From an uncultured Ectothiorhodospiraceae bacterium (lineage in GTDB: Bacteria; Pseudomonadota; Gammaproteobacteria; Nitrococcales; Nitrococcaceae): a DNA stretch of 41,054 nt. The notes under the pieces are model-generated. The model did no database searches. It saw nothing but the letters and a program-made list of their open reading frames with translations, and was not told the DNA's origin. Positions within the stretch are counted from its first letter, which is position 1. Each line of letters starts with the position of its first letter. Below, one piece after another: positions 1 through 8,059 of the stretch. The stretch lies in the NCBI GenBank assembly GCA_913055565.1, contig CAJXKP010000023.1, positions 1 through 41,054 on the forward strand, given 5' to 3'. Position numbers and translations under genes: made by a program.

Positions 1-59
1 CACCCTTACAGCAAAACCTCGGGGTCCCGGATGCGCTCTTAGGAGCGCTCCGGGATGAC
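1..59. repeat. Dispersed intergenic repeat, copy 1 (imperfect hairpin)
   Basis: The first 22 bases match those at 151-172 in 20 of 22 positions. They are followed by an imperfect palindrome, roughly 24-59, in which GTCCCGGA is answered by CCGGGATGAC. The left edge may be cut by the window. The pattern resembles short palindromic repeats found scattered between genes in many proteobacteria; that class assignment is inference. No coding potential is apparent. Confidence 0.55.
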
Positions 60-86
60 GTATGAGGTGGGGGCCACAAGCACGTC

Positions 87-119
87 ATTCCCGCGCCGCC
101 GGCAGGCGGCAGCGGGAAT
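87..119. repeat. Palindromic repeat unit, near-perfect hairpin
   Basis: ATTCCCGC GCCGCC at 87-100 pairs with GGCGGC and GCGGGAAT at 105-119 across the loop GGCA, with one unpaired A. It lies between the two related copies at 1-59 and 151-206, so the three form a small array before tspO. Hairpins of the GTCATTCCCGC type recur in many proteobacterial genomes; membership in such a family here is inference. Confidence 0.55.
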
Positions 120-150
120 CTCAGTTGCCTACCGCAGGGCATCCATTAGC

Positions 151-206
151 CACCCGTACAGCAAAACGTCGGGATTCTCGATCCGCCTGCGGCGCTCGAG
201 AATGAC
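151..206. repeat. Dispersed intergenic repeat, copy 2
   Basis: This unit starts with the same leader as copy 1 (CACCCGTACAGCAAAAC against CACCCTTACAGCAAAAC). It ends in a hairpin where ATTCTCG at 174-180 pairs with CGAGAAT at 197-203. The stem bases differ from copy 1 but pairing is kept, which suggests structure matters more than sequence. Bases 207-407 hold no gene I can support; the only small palindrome there is CGTCA-AAAC-TGACG at 370-383, upstream of tspO. Confidence 0.55.
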
Positions 207-407
207 TCCGCTATCCTTAAGACGAGAGCATTACCTAGTCGGATGCCCCGTTTAAGCCCGGTCCAGCACACATGCTACAACACGGGCAAGCGCGAGGCGC
301 CCGGGCCGCCGGTGAGTTGCGAAAACACCCCCTTAATACGCACCAGGCCTTGCTATGACGATCCCGATGCGTCAAAACTGACGCCGAACACAGCGATGAG
401 GTTCCCC

Positions 408-905
408 ATGGACTGGCTAATACTAATGCCCCTGCTCGCCGCCTGCGCCAGCGCCGCTGCGACGGGCGCCCTGTTCCAGCCCGGCAGCTGGTATCGCGGG
501 CTCGACAAGCCGGCGTGGACGCCCCCCAATTGGCTCTTCCCCGTCGCCTGGACCACCTTGTATCTCATGATTGCCCTGGCCGCGTGGCTCATCGCTACCA
601 CCAAACACGAATGGGCCACGCTAGGGCTGGCGCTTTGGGCCTGGCAGTTGACGCTGAATGCCATTTGGAGCCCCGTATTCTTCGGGCTCAGGCGCCTGCG
701 CATCGCGCTCGGTGTGATCAGCCTGCTGTGGCTGGTCATCGCGGCGATGATCGTCGTTTTCGCGCCCATTCATGCCGGTGCGGCCTGGCTCCTGGTGCCC
801 TACTGGGTCTGGATCAGCTACGCCGTGGCACTCAACACCACGATCTATCAGCGCAATCCGTCGGAGGCACCGCTGAGCCCCTCGGAGCAACCCCGCGATG
901 CGTAA
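408..905 (+). CDS. tspO: TspO/MBR family membrane protein
   Basis: The 165-residue product has five predicted hydrophobic helices, the usual size and topology of the bacterial TspO / peripheral benzodiazepine receptor family. Family motifs are visible: the PAWTPPNWLFPVAW stretch after helix 1, LNAIWSPVFFGLRR in the middle, and YAVALNTTIYQRN near the end. TspO proteins bind tetrapyrroles such as haem and porphyrins in the membrane and influence tetrapyrrole or stress physiology; the ligand here is inference. I chose the ATG at 408 because GAGG at 398-401 is six bases upstream. An in-frame ATG at 396 would add four residues, and the frame stays open further left without homology. The gene stands alone and converges on the cinA-like gene. 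Confidence 0.93.
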   Translation: MDWLILMPLLAACASAAATGALFQPGSWYRGLDKPAWTPPNWLFPVAWTTLYLMIALAAWLIATTKHEWATLGLALWAWQLTLNAIWSPVFFGLRRLRIALGVISLLWLVIAAMIVVFAPIHAGAAWLLVPYWVWISYAVALNTTIYQRNPSEAPLSPSEQPRDA

Positions 906-1081
906 TGGCGTGCCTTGGTAGGGCGCTGCGCCGCGGCGCTCCCCGGAACCCCGCGGTGTGGGCTAGACGAAAAACCGGCGCCTGACGCCCGTCCTCAGGC
1001 CGAGCACCGAGTTGGGCTAGGCATTAACGGACCATGTCCCCCAGCGGCAAGAAGCCCTGGTGGCGCGGCGCTAGGCCTAGC

Positions 1082-1876
1082 TCAGTCCTCGGAACGCGAC
1101 GGCCGGGCGGCTCGCTCGATGGCGGCGTAGTGCCAATCGAAGCCGAGGCCCTCGACGCGGGCAATGAGATCGCGCAGCCCGGCAGCCACCGCGTCGGGCG
1201 TGCCGCGCAGGCCCAGCTCGAGGTCGTGGCGCCCAGCCTCAGCCGCTGGCAGGCAAGACAGGCGCAACTCCGGATGGGCGGTCTCAAACGCCTCCATGAG
1301 CGGGATGACGTGGCTCTCCCGCGCCTCAGGCACGTTGATCGCCACCTCCCGCGCGGCATCCGGCGCTTGCCGGTCACGGTAGTGGTTATCGAGGACCCAC
1401 TCGATCATGGGCCAGGCCATCTTCGGGAAGCCGGGCACGAAGTAGTGCTCGCGCAGGGAGAAGCCCGGGATCCGGTTGACCGGATTGGGGATGATCTCGG
1501 AGCCCTCCGGGAAGGTCACCAGCCGCAACCGTTCCGGCGGCTCGACGGGCCGCCCGAATCGCGCCTCCAGCTCACGCTCGCCGTGCGGATGAACGGCGAG
1601 CTCACGGCCCGCGGCCTCGGCCGCGCACTGCCGGGTCCGGTCATCCGGCGTGGCGCCGATACCGCCGCAGCTAAAGACCACGTCGGGACCGGCGAGCGTC
1701 TCGGCGAGGGTGCGGGTAATCAATCGAGGATCGTCGCTAATGAATCGCGACCAGGCCAGTTCGAGGCCGCGCTCGGCGAGCATCGCTACGACCTCCTGGA
1801 AGTGGCCGTCCCGGCGCTTGCCGGACAGGATTTCGTCGCCGATGACGATCAATCCGAAACCAGCTGCCGCACTCAT
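1082..1876 (-). CDS. CinA-type MoaB/Mog-domain protein (molybdopterin-binding fold)
   Basis: The 264-residue protein has the N-terminal domain of competence/damage-inducible CinA: IVIGDEILSGKRRD near residues 10-23 and the CGGIGATPDD nucleotide-site loop near residue 67. It lacks the C-terminal nicotinamide-mononucleotide amidase domain of full-length CinA, so it is the stand-alone COG1058 form, whose activity is uncertain. The ATG at 1876 has GGAGG six bases upstream. It shares ATGA with the stop of the HAD gene, so translation is probably coupled. It is the last gene of the minus-strand run rnhA-dnaQ-HAD-cinA. No link to competence can be read from the neighbourhood. Confidence 0.85.
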   Translation of the reverse strand: MSAAAGFGLIVIGDEILSGKRRDGHFQEVVAMLAERGLELAWSRFISDDPRLITRTLAETLAGPDVVFSCGGIGATPDDRTRQCAAEAAGRELAVHPHGERELEARFGRPVEPPERLRLVTFPEGSEIIPNPVNRIPGFSLREHYFVPGFPKMAWPMIEWVLDNHYRDRQAPDAAREVAINVPEARESHVIPLMEAFETAHPELRLSCLPAAEAGRHDLELGLRGTPDAVAAGLRDLIARVEGLGFDWHYAAIERAARPSRSED

Positions 1877-2622
1877 GACTGCCTCCGGCGGGCTTGGGAC
1901 GGGAGATGGGGCGCCAGAATCCGGGTCAGCTCCGAGAGGCTGCGCACCCGCGCGTGCTCGGGCATATGGAGATCCTCGGGCCAGTCTTCGCCCGCGTACG
2001 GGATCCACACCGCCTGCATCCCCGCCTGCGCGGCGCCGACCACATCGCACTCGCAATTATCGCCGACATGGACGATCGAGCCCCGCGCTACCTCGGCTCG
2101 ACCCGCCGCCGCCTCGAACACAAGATGCGAGGGCTTGGACGCGCCGATCTCCATGGCCGATACCGTGAAGTCGAAATGCCCACTCAACGACAGGCGCCGG
2201 ACGTCCGCGTTGCCGTTGGTAATCGCCCCCAGGGGGACGTAGCAACCGAGCCAGTCGAGCAACGGGATGGTCTCGTCGTATAGCCGGACCTCATGGCGAC
2301 CCTGGATGAACGCCTCGAAGGCGCCCTCGACCAGGGCCTCCAAAGCGGTCCCCGCATAGCCGCACTCGCGCCCGGCAGCCCGCAGGCCCTCGCGCCTCAA
2401 AGCCGTGACATCATGGCCGAGCTCGGGCTGGCGCTCGGCTATCGCCGAGCGGAGCTGCCGCAGCGTCGAGGCATCGTGCCGGCTGGCGACGTCGGGGTAG
2501 TGGCGGCTAAGCCACTCATCCGTGCGCTGCTCCGCGAGCTCGATCACACCGGCGAGATCCCACAGCGTGTTGTCGAGATCGAAGGTGACCGCGTGGACGG
2601 GTCCAGCCAGGGCGTCCGCCAT
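1873..2622 (-). CDS. HAD-superfamily hydrolase (YjjG-like class I phosphatase)
   Basis: This 249-residue protein has all four haloacid dehalogenase motifs: the nucleophile motif FDLDNTLWD (D15 and D17), the motif II segment GAITNGN, a conserved Lys in GASKPSH, and the metal site HVGDNCECD. The cap lies between motifs I and II. The D-L-D-N-T-L-W signature is typical of small-molecule or nucleotide phosphatases of the YjjG/REG-2 type; the substrate cannot be assigned. The ATG at 2622 overlaps the dnaQ stop by one base (TGATG), and the gene's own stop overlaps the next start. These tight junctions suggest co-expression with dnaQ. A house-cleaning nucleotidase role would fit but is inference. Confidence 0.85.
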   Translation of the reverse strand: MADALAGPVHAVTFDLDNTLWDLAGVIELAEQRTDEWLSRHYPDVASRHDASTLRQLRSAIAERQPELGHDVTALRREGLRAAGRECGYAGTALEALVEGAFEAFIQGRHEVRLYDETIPLLDWLGCYVPLGAITNGNADVRRLSLSGHFDFTVSAMEIGASKPSHLVFEAAAGRAEVARGSIVHVGDNCECDVVGAAQAGMQAVWIPYAGEDWPEDLHMPEHARVRSLSELTRILAPHLPSQARRRQS

Positions 2623-3344
2623 CAGCCCTCGCTCACCCCCGAGGCGCGCCACAGGCACTCACCACCCACCGCCTCATCCAGCGTGGCCAACCAGTCCTCG
2701 TGAGCACTCGCTTCGGCCTCGTTAGGCCCAATCACGGGCAGCACCGCGCGGTCAGTCGCCAGGCGTTGGATATCGCCGGCACCATGCTGCTCCCCGGCAC
2801 TGGTCGCATCCAGGGAGAGAGCGGTCTGCCCGCCGGTCATCGCCAGATAGACATCCGCCAGGATCTCGGCGTCCAGCAGGGCGCCGTGGAGCTCCCGCTC
2901 GGTGTTATCGATACCGTAGCGCTTGCACAAGGCATCCAAGCCGTTGCGCTGCCCGGGGTGCATCTGCCGGGCCATGACCAGGGAGTCAGTCACCTGGGCG
3001 TAATCACCAACGCGCCCCCAGTCGCCGCCTAGCAGGCTGAGCTCATGATCCAGGAAGCCGACGTCGAACGGGGCGTTGTGGATAATCAGCTCGGCATCCT
3101 TAATGAACTCGACGAACGCCTCCGCGATGGCATCAAACGGCGGCTTGTCGGCAAGGAACTCGTTACTGATGCCGTGGACCTCGAGTGCCCCCTCATCGAC
3201 CTCCCGATCCGGGTTGATGTAGTGATGGAAGGTCCGGCCCGTCGGGCGCCGGTAATGCAGCTCGTAGCAACCGATCTCAATGATGCGATGCCCATCACTG
3301 GGCTCGAGACCCGTGGTCTCCGTATCGAGGATGATCTGACGCAT
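2622..3344 (-). CDS. dnaQ: DNA polymerase III epsilon subunit, 3'-5' proofreading exonuclease
   Basis: The 240-residue protein carries the DEDDh exonuclease signature: ExoI LDTETTG with D7 and E9, ExoII HNAPFDVGFLDHE with D94, and ExoIII with H153 and D158 in ELHGALLDAEILADVYL. It proofreads within the Pol III core by binding the alpha and theta subunits. Length matches the E. coli protein (243). The tail after about residue 175 is variable, as expected for the alpha-binding region. It lies 25 bases after rnhA in the same direction, part of the conserved gloB-yafS-rnhA-dnaQ neighbourhood. In E. coli rnhA and dnaQ are divergent, whereas here they run in tandem. Confidence 0.96.
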   Translation of the reverse strand: MRQIILDTETTGLEPSDGHRIIEIGCYELHYRRPTGRTFHHYINPDREVDEGALEVHGISNEFLADKPPFDAIAEAFVEFIKDAELIIHNAPFDVGFLDHELSLLGGDWGRVGDYAQVTDSLVMARQMHPGQRNGLDALCKRYGIDNTERELHGALLDAEILADVYLAMTGGQTALSLDATSAGEQHGAGDIQRLATDRAVLPVIGPNEAEASAHEDWLATLDEAVGGECLWRASGVSEG

Positions 3345-3369
3345 GGACTAGCTCGCTCCTAGTGCGGTG

Positions 3370-3816
3370 TTAGACGTCGTTGACGTCGCGCTCATCGATG
3401 CCGCGATTGGCCAGCTCGTCGGCCTTCTCGTTGCCGTTGTGACCCTCATGGCCGCGCACCCAGTACCAGCTCACCTCGTGGTGCTGGCACAACGCATCGA
3501 GGCGCTGCCATAGGTCCGCGTTCTGGACCGGCTTTTTCGATGCCGTCCGCCAGCCGCGACGCTTCCAGGCCGCCATCCATTCGGTCATGCCTTTGCGCAG
3601 GTATTGCGAATCCGTGGTAAGCGCTACCGAGCACGGGCGCTTCAGGGCCTCCAGCGCCTGGATGGCGGCCATGAGCTCCATGCGATTGTTGGTGGTGTAG
3701 TCCTCGCCGCCATATAGCTCGCGCTGGTGATCGCCATAGCGCAGCAGCACACCCCAACCCCCTGGGCCCGGATTGCCACGACAAGCCCCGTCCGTGAATA
3801 CCTCGACGTCGCTCAT
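3370..3816 (-). CDS. rnhA: Ribonuclease HI
   Basis: The 148-residue protein shows the full RNase HI active site: D9 in [15 protein letters not shown]47 in [11 protein letters not shown]69 in LTTDSQYL, H123 and D133 in [15 protein letters not shown]. Each is offset by one from E. coli numbering. It removes the RNA strand of RNA-DNA hybrids. The basic handle region (AAWKRRGWR, residues 82-90) is present. The start is not settled: ATG 3816 gives the usual length, but a TTG at 3825 lies four bases after GAGGAG. The gene sits between the yafS-like methyltransferase and dnaQ. Confidence 0.95.
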   Translation of the reverse strand: MSDVEVFTDGACRGNPGPGGWGVLLRYGDHQRELYGGEDYTTNNRMELMAAIQALEALKRPCSVALTTDSQYLRKGMTEWMAAWKRRGWRTASKKPVQNADLWQRLDALCQHHEVSWYWVRGHEGHNGNEKADELANRGIDERDVNDV

Positions 3817-3844
3817 TAGCCCCAATTGGCTCCTCTACGGCGTT

Positions 3845-4594
3845 TCATTGACCCCGTACAGCTTGTGGGCGGCGGCGGGCAGCGGGCCGCACCCGCGCCT
3901 GTGCCAAACCACCGGGGACGACTTTCAGGCGCGGCGACGCCGCCGTGGGCAGCGGCGTAACACCCTCGACATGCTTACGCGCGACCGTCGCGTGGGCCCC
4001 GCCGAGCCAGCGGCCATAGTGTCGCGCCCACTGCTCCACCGGTTCCATGCGTTCGAGCAGGCGCCGGCGCCCCACGGGCGGGCGCAGCATCAGGCCGTCG
4101 CGATGATCGATCCTCAGACCAAGCACCCGCAGCCAGTCCTCCACCCGGGCGCGGCTATAGTAACGGCCCAGCCACGGGCTCGCGTCGCGCCCCTGGGCCA
4201 CCAATCGCCGCACACCCCAAAAGCTGTAGGGATTGAAGCCGAGGTTGATCAGCCAGCCCTCGGGCGCCACGATCCGGGCGACCTCCCGCAGGACATCGTG
4301 CGGCGCGTCCGCGAACTCCAGCTGATGCACCAGCACCACGGCATCCATACTGTCAGCCGCGAACGGCAACGACTCGCTGCCGGCCACCACATCCAGCGGC
4401 CCGGCGTTGCCCGCGTCAACCAGCCACCGCCGCGTGCTACCGAACAGCGCCGGCCCCTGGCCGTTGCCGAACGCCCCGATCTGGAGCACGGTCCGCGCCG
4501 GCGTGCCGGCCAGATGATGGCTCAAGAATCGGCATTCGGCGTCGGCCAGTGCCTGGCCCAGATCCGTAGCGAACCAGCGATGCAGCTGCTCCAT
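3845..4594 (-). CDS. SAM-dependent methyltransferase, YafS-like
   Basis: This 249-residue class I methyltransferase (Methyltransf_11 type) has motif I VLQIGAFGNG at about 36-45, an acidic motif II near VDAGNAG, and the DAVVLVHQLEFADAPHDVLREVARIVAPEGW segment for motifs IV to V. The phrase NPYSFWGVRRL also fits the YafS type. Position supports this: E. coli yafS lies between gloB and rnhA, as here. The substrate is unknown. The C-terminal 50 residues are basic and low in complexity. ATG 4594 is chosen because GGGAGGG lies five to six bases upstream; the longer frame to 4663 has no such site. Confidence 0.82.
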   Translation of the reverse strand: MEQLHRWFATDLGQALADAECRFLSHHLAGTPARTVLQIGAFGNGQGPALFGSTRRWLVDAGNAGPLDVVAGSESLPFAADSMDAVVLVHQLEFADAPHDVLREVARIVAPEGWLINLGFNPYSFWGVRRLVAQGRDASPWLGRYYSRARVEDWLRVLGLRIDHRDGLMLRPPVGRRRLLERMEPVEQWARHYGRWLGGAHATVARKHVEGVTPLPTAASPRLKVVPGGLAQARVRPAARRRPQAVRGQ

Positions 4595-4650
4595 GCTTCC
4601 CTCCCGTCGCGACTCACGTGGCAGCGCTAGGGCTTGCCAGCGCCAACCCG

Positions 4651-4680
4651 ATAATAGCCGCAAACACGGAATGCCGTCAC
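4651..4680 (-). promoter_or_regulatory. Candidate sigma70 promoter for the yafS-like-rnhA-dnaQ run
   Basis: On the minus strand, GTGACG (4675-4680) and TATTAT (4651-4656) are separated by 18 bases. They match the -35 and -10 consensus at four and five of six positions. The predicted start is near 4644, about 50 bases before the ATG at 4594. The site lies in the 133-base divergent gap with gloB. This is pattern matching only. Confidence 0.4.
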
Positions 4681-4727
4681 CTACGGCCGGGTTTTATCGG
4701 CGACGACGCTCGGTTTAGTATCACGGC

Positions 4728-5498
4728 ATGATTGAGGTAACCGCTATACCCGCATTCCGGGATAACTACATCTGGGCCCTGAGCAACGAGCATGGCGAGG
4801 TCGTTGTGGTGGATCCTGGCGAGGCCCAGCCCGTGGCAGAGCACATCGACCAGCGAGGCCAACGCCTCGTCGGCATCCTCGTCACGCACCACCACCCCGA
4901 CCACGTCGGCGGCGTAACGGCCCTCGCCTCTCGCGGCGACGTGCCGGTCTGGGGGCCGGCTCGGGAACGCGTCCCGGGCCGAACGGTCGCCCTGACGGAG
5001 GGCGACCAGGTCACCATCGAGGCCCTGGACGGCCTGACGCTGGACGTGCTGGACGTCCCCGGCCACACCGCGGGCCATATCGCCTTCTACGGCGGCGGCA
5101 TGCTGCTAGCCGGGGATGCCCTGTTCGCCGGCGGTTGCGGTCGGCTCTTCGAGGGGACGCCCGCGCAGATGCGGGCCTCACTGGCCAAGCTGAGGGAACT
5201 CCCGCCGGAGACTCAGCTCTATTGCGGCCACGAATACACGCAGGCCAACCTGACCTTCGCCATGGCCGTTGAGCCGGACAACGAGGCACTGCGTGAGCGC
5301 TATGACCGCGTCGCCGAATGGCGCGCCGAGGGCCGCTACACGTTGCCCTCCACCCTGGCGACGGAGCTGGCGACCAATCCGTTCCTGCGCTGGGATCAGC
5401 CAGCCGTGCAGGCCAATGCGGCGACGCATGCCGGCAACGCGGCATCATCGCCGGACGATGTCTTCGCCATCGTGCGCAGCTGGAAGGACAGCTTCTGA
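4728..5498 (+). CDS. gloB: Hydroxyacylglutathione hydrolase (glyoxalase II)
   Basis: The 256-residue metallo-beta-lactamase-fold enzyme has THHHPDH at residues 53-59, GHTAGH with H113, bridging D130 in LAGDALF, the glyoxalase-II marker GGCGRLFEG, and H168 in YCGHEYT. It hydrolyses S-D-lactoylglutathione to lactate and glutathione in the cytosol, the second step of methylglyoxal detoxification. Length and C-terminal glutathione-binding helices match the family. It is transcribed away from the yafS-like gene, with a shared 133-base intergenic region. No strong ribosome-binding site precedes the ATG, but the N-terminal sequence aligns from the first residue (MIEVTAIPAFRDNYIW). Confidence 0.96.
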   Translation: MIEVTAIPAFRDNYIWALSNEHGEVVVVDPGEAQPVAEHIDQRGQRLVGILVTHHHPDHVGGVTALASRGDVPVWGPARERVPGRTVALTEGDQVTIEALDGLTLDVLDVPGHTAGHIAFYGGGMLLAGDALFAGGCGRLFEGTPAQMRASLAKLRELPPETQLYCGHEYTQANLTFAMAVEPDNEALRERYDRVAEWRAEGRYTLPSTLATELATNPFLRWDQPAVQANAATHAGNAASSPDDVFAIVRSWKDSF

Positions 5499-5608
5499 CG
5501 ACACCGTTTGAGCCAACGGGGCGGCGGGCCGTGAACGATTACGGCGCGGCGTCAATTTGAGGGGGTTAGCACCCGACCCTGGGTGTTATAACGAGGAGAC
5601 AAGCAATC

Positions 5609-7711
5609 GTGCGTAACAGCGTCACGGTAGCATCCAGCCTAGCACTAGGCATGCTGAGCGGGTGCGCGGGCCTACCAGAAGCAGGCAACAAGACCTCGCA
5701 AACGGCCGACGGCAAACCGGGGCGACAAGCGACCGCTATGACCGTCGTGCCAGACGAGGCCATCATCCCCGAACTACGCGTAACGGGCCCCGAGATCCCC
5801 CCGCCGCTTGCGAGACCGCTCCCCGAGGCGCCGTACGCCAGCGCCTGGAAACGCATGCGCTCGGGCTTTCGTCTGGCCGATCACGACGGTCGCCTCATCA
5901 GCCGCCAGCGCGACTACTTCGCCGATCGGCCAGACTATATGGCGCGGGTGAGCGAACGGGCCAGGCCCTGGATGCACCACATCCTGGAGGCGATCGAGGC
6001 CCGCGATATGCCGACCGAGGTCGCCCTCGTGCCCATGGTGGAGAGCGCCTTCCGACCGTTCGCCTACTCGTCCGGGCGGGCCAGTGGGATCTGGCAGATC
6101 GTGCCGGGGACAGCGGACCATATGGGGCTCAAGCGGAACTGGTGGTACGACGGCCGCCGCGACCCCGTTACGGCGACGGAAGCCGCGCTCGACTATCTGG
6201 CGCGACTCGAAGAGCTCTATGACGGCGACTGGCTGCTGGCCTTCGCCGCCTATAACGCGGGGGAGGGCACGGTAAACCGAGCCATTAGACGCAACCGCCG
6301 CGCCGGCGAGCCCACGGACTTTTGGCACCTCGACCTACCCACGGAGACCGAGCGCTACGTCCCCCGCATCCTCGCCCTGCGGGACCTGGTGACCGAGCCC
6401 ACGGCCTACGGCCTTGAGGCACTCCCCGACCTGCCGAACGAGCCCGGCAGCGCGATAGTGGCATTAGAACACCAATTGGACATGGCGAACGCCGCGGAGA
6501 TGGCCGGCATCTCCATTGAGCGCCTCTACAAGCTGAACCCGGGCTTCAACCGCTGGGCGACGCCGCCAAACGGCCCTCAGCGGCTCGTCATCCCCGCTGA
6601 TCGCGCCGATCGGTTCCAGACACGCCTGGCTGAGACCGCGCCCGACGAGCGCATGCGCTGGCGCCGCCACGAGGTCGCACCCGGGGAGACGCTCAGCGAG
6701 ATCGCGAGCGCCTACCAGACTCGCGTCGAGATCGTGCGCGAGGCCAATGACGTCGACGGTAATACCATTCGGGTCGGTCAGGACCTGATCGTGCCGGTCG
6801 CGAGCGAATCGCCCGAGAAATACGTCCTAAGCGCCAGACAGCGCCTCCAGACCCAACGGCAAAGCCGCCGTAACGGCGAGCAGCGTCGGTATACCGTGCG
6901 CCAGGGTGACAGCTTCTGGGAGATTGCCCGCCGTTTCGATGTCAGCGTGCGCGAGCTCGCGAGCTGGAACGGCATGTCACCGGGGGATACCCTCCGGCCT
7001 GGTGATAACCTGGTTTTATGGACGGAGCAAGCCACCGCCTCCAACCCATCGGCCGATCAGTCTTCGCCCTCGCCTCTTAGCAACGGGGAGACGACCCAAT
7101 ACACGGTCCGCGAGGGCGACAACCTATGGCTCATCGCGCGGCGTTTCGATCAACGAGTCCAGAAGATCGCACAATGGAATGGCATCAGCATCGACGAGAC
7201 GCTGCAACCAGGCCAAGAGCTGGTCATATTGACCGGCTCCGGGAATCCTGACAACGACGAGACGGCAAGTGCTAGCGGTAACAACAAATCCGAGACGCAG
7301 CCCAACGTCGGCGATGGCAGGCGTGAGCCCGCGGGGGCGCGCTACACCGTTCGCGAGGGAGATAGCCTATGGCGCATCGCGCGCCAACACGGCGTCACGG
7401 TCGATGATCTCGTTCGCTGGAACGAGCTATCGGAGCAAGCGACCCTGCAATCGGGCCAGGAGCTTATCCTCCGGGCCGCATCGCGCTCCGACGACACGGA
7501 TACGGCCTCTTCCAGCGGCAGCGACGACGTTAAAGAGGCCGCCGAGTCGGTCGACTACACCGTGCGCGAGGGCGACTCGCTGTACCGAATCGCCCGCCAA
7601 TTCGACGTCACCGTCCCGGAACTGCGTCGCTGGAACAACATCACCCCGGAAACCTACCTCCAGCCAGGGCAGACCCTGCGCATGAAGATTCGGTCACGAG
7701 GCGACAGCTAA
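5609..7711 (+). CDS. mltD: Membrane-bound lytic transglycosylase MltD with five LysM domains
   Basis: The 700-residue lipoprotein has lipobox L16-S-G-C19. Its SLT domain is at about 115-215: catalytic E145 in VPMVESAF, then SGRASGIWQIVPGTA and AFAAYNAGEGTVNRAI. A degenerate LysM-like segment at about 278-330 is followed by five clear LysM domains at 352-397, 427-471, 497-541, 578-622 and 649-692. Ser/Asp/Asn-rich linkers separate the later ones. The enzyme cleaves the MurNAc-GlcNAc bond of peptidoglycan to 1,6-anhydro products in the periplasm, and LysM modules bind glycan. E. coli MltD has 452 residues and two LysM. The GTG start has GAGGAG 10 bases upstream. It follows gloB, as in many gammaproteobacteria. 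Confidence 0.95.
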   Translation: MRNSVTVASSLALGMLSGCAGLPEAGNKTSQTADGKPGRQATAMTVVPDEAIIPELRVTGPEIPPPLARPLPEAPYASAWKRMRSGFRLADHDGRLISRQRDYFADRPDYMARVSERARPWMHHILEAIEARDMPTEVALVPMVESAFRPFAYSSGRASGIWQIVPGTADHMGLKRNWWYDGRRDPVTATEAALDYLARLEELYDGDWLLAFAAYNAGEGTVNRAIRRNRRAGEPTDFWHLDLPTETERYVPRILALRDLVTEPTAYGLEALPDLPNEPGSAIVALEHQLDMANAAEMAGISIERLYKLNPGFNRWATPPNGPQRLVIPADRADRFQTRLAETAPDERMRWRRHEVAPGETLSEIASAYQTRVEIVREANDVDGNTIRVGQDLIVPVASESPEKYVLSARQRLQTQRQSRRNGEQRRYTVRQGDSFWEIARRFDVSVRELASWNGMSPGDTLRPGDNLVLWTEQATASNPSADQSSPSPLSNGETTQYTVREGDNLWLIARRFDQRVQKIAQWNGISIDETLQPGQELVILTGSGNPDNDETASASGNNKSETQPNVGDGRREPAGARYTVREGDSLWRIARQHGVTVDDLVRWNELSEQATLQSGQELILRAASRSDDTDTASSSGSDDVKEAAESVDYTVREGDSLYRIARQFDVTVPELRRWNNITPETYLQPGQTLRMKIRSRGDS

Positions 7712-7771
7712 CGCCGACCACCCCATCCGCGCAGCGGTAGACGCGGTGGCGCAACCCGGCGCTCGGCTGAC

Positions 7772-8053
7772 TCAGGGCTCGCCTGCTGACACCGGCGAGT
7801 GCGAACCTTCTGGCAGGGTCACGTTGAGCTCCAACACCTCATAGTCGCCATCTCGGTCGACCTGCAAGCGCACGGCATCGTCACCGACATCGACGTAGCG
7901 CCGGATCACCTGGAGGAGCTCGTCCTGCATCATCGGGAGATAGTCCGGCCCACCGCGTTGGCCACGTTCGTGCGCCACGATGATCTGGAGCCGCTCCTTG
8001 GCCACGGCCGCCGACCGTTTTTTCTGCGAGCGGAAATAATCTAGAAAACTCAT
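7772..8053 (-). CDS. minE: Cell division topological specificity factor MinE
   Basis: The 93-residue protein begins MSFLDYFRSQKKRSAAVAKERLQIIVAHER. That covers the amphipathic membrane-targeting start and the MinD-binding anti-MinCD helix, followed by the dimerising beta-alpha domain (PDYLPMMQDELLQVIRRYV). It stimulates MinD ATPase activity and drives the pole-to-pole oscillation that places the Z ring at midcell. It begins six bases after the minD stop, with GGGAG about ten bases before the ATG, so it is the third gene of a minCDE operon. It converges on mltD with a 60-base gap. Confidence 0.96.
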   Translation of the reverse strand: MSFLDYFRSQKKRSAAVAKERLQIIVAHERGQRGGPDYLPMMQDELLQVIRRYVDVGDDAVRLQVDRDGDYEVLELNVTLPEGSHSPVSAGEP

Positions 8054-8059
8054 CCCGCA

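Noticed and set aside
906-1081. Gap between tspO and the cinA-like gene examined for a terminator or small gene
   Set aside because: Only weak GC-rich pairings and short frames without a start signal are present; nothing is supportable.
5586-5592. TATAAC as a -10 element for mltD
   Set aside because: Transcription would begin about at 5599, after the good ribosome-binding site at 5593-5598, so the leader would lose it. No -35 at proper spacing is present.
6900-7690. Periodic repeats considered as a CRISPR or tandem DNA repeat
   Set aside because: The periodicity comes from LysM protein domains in one open frame, with unequal spacing and diverged codons.
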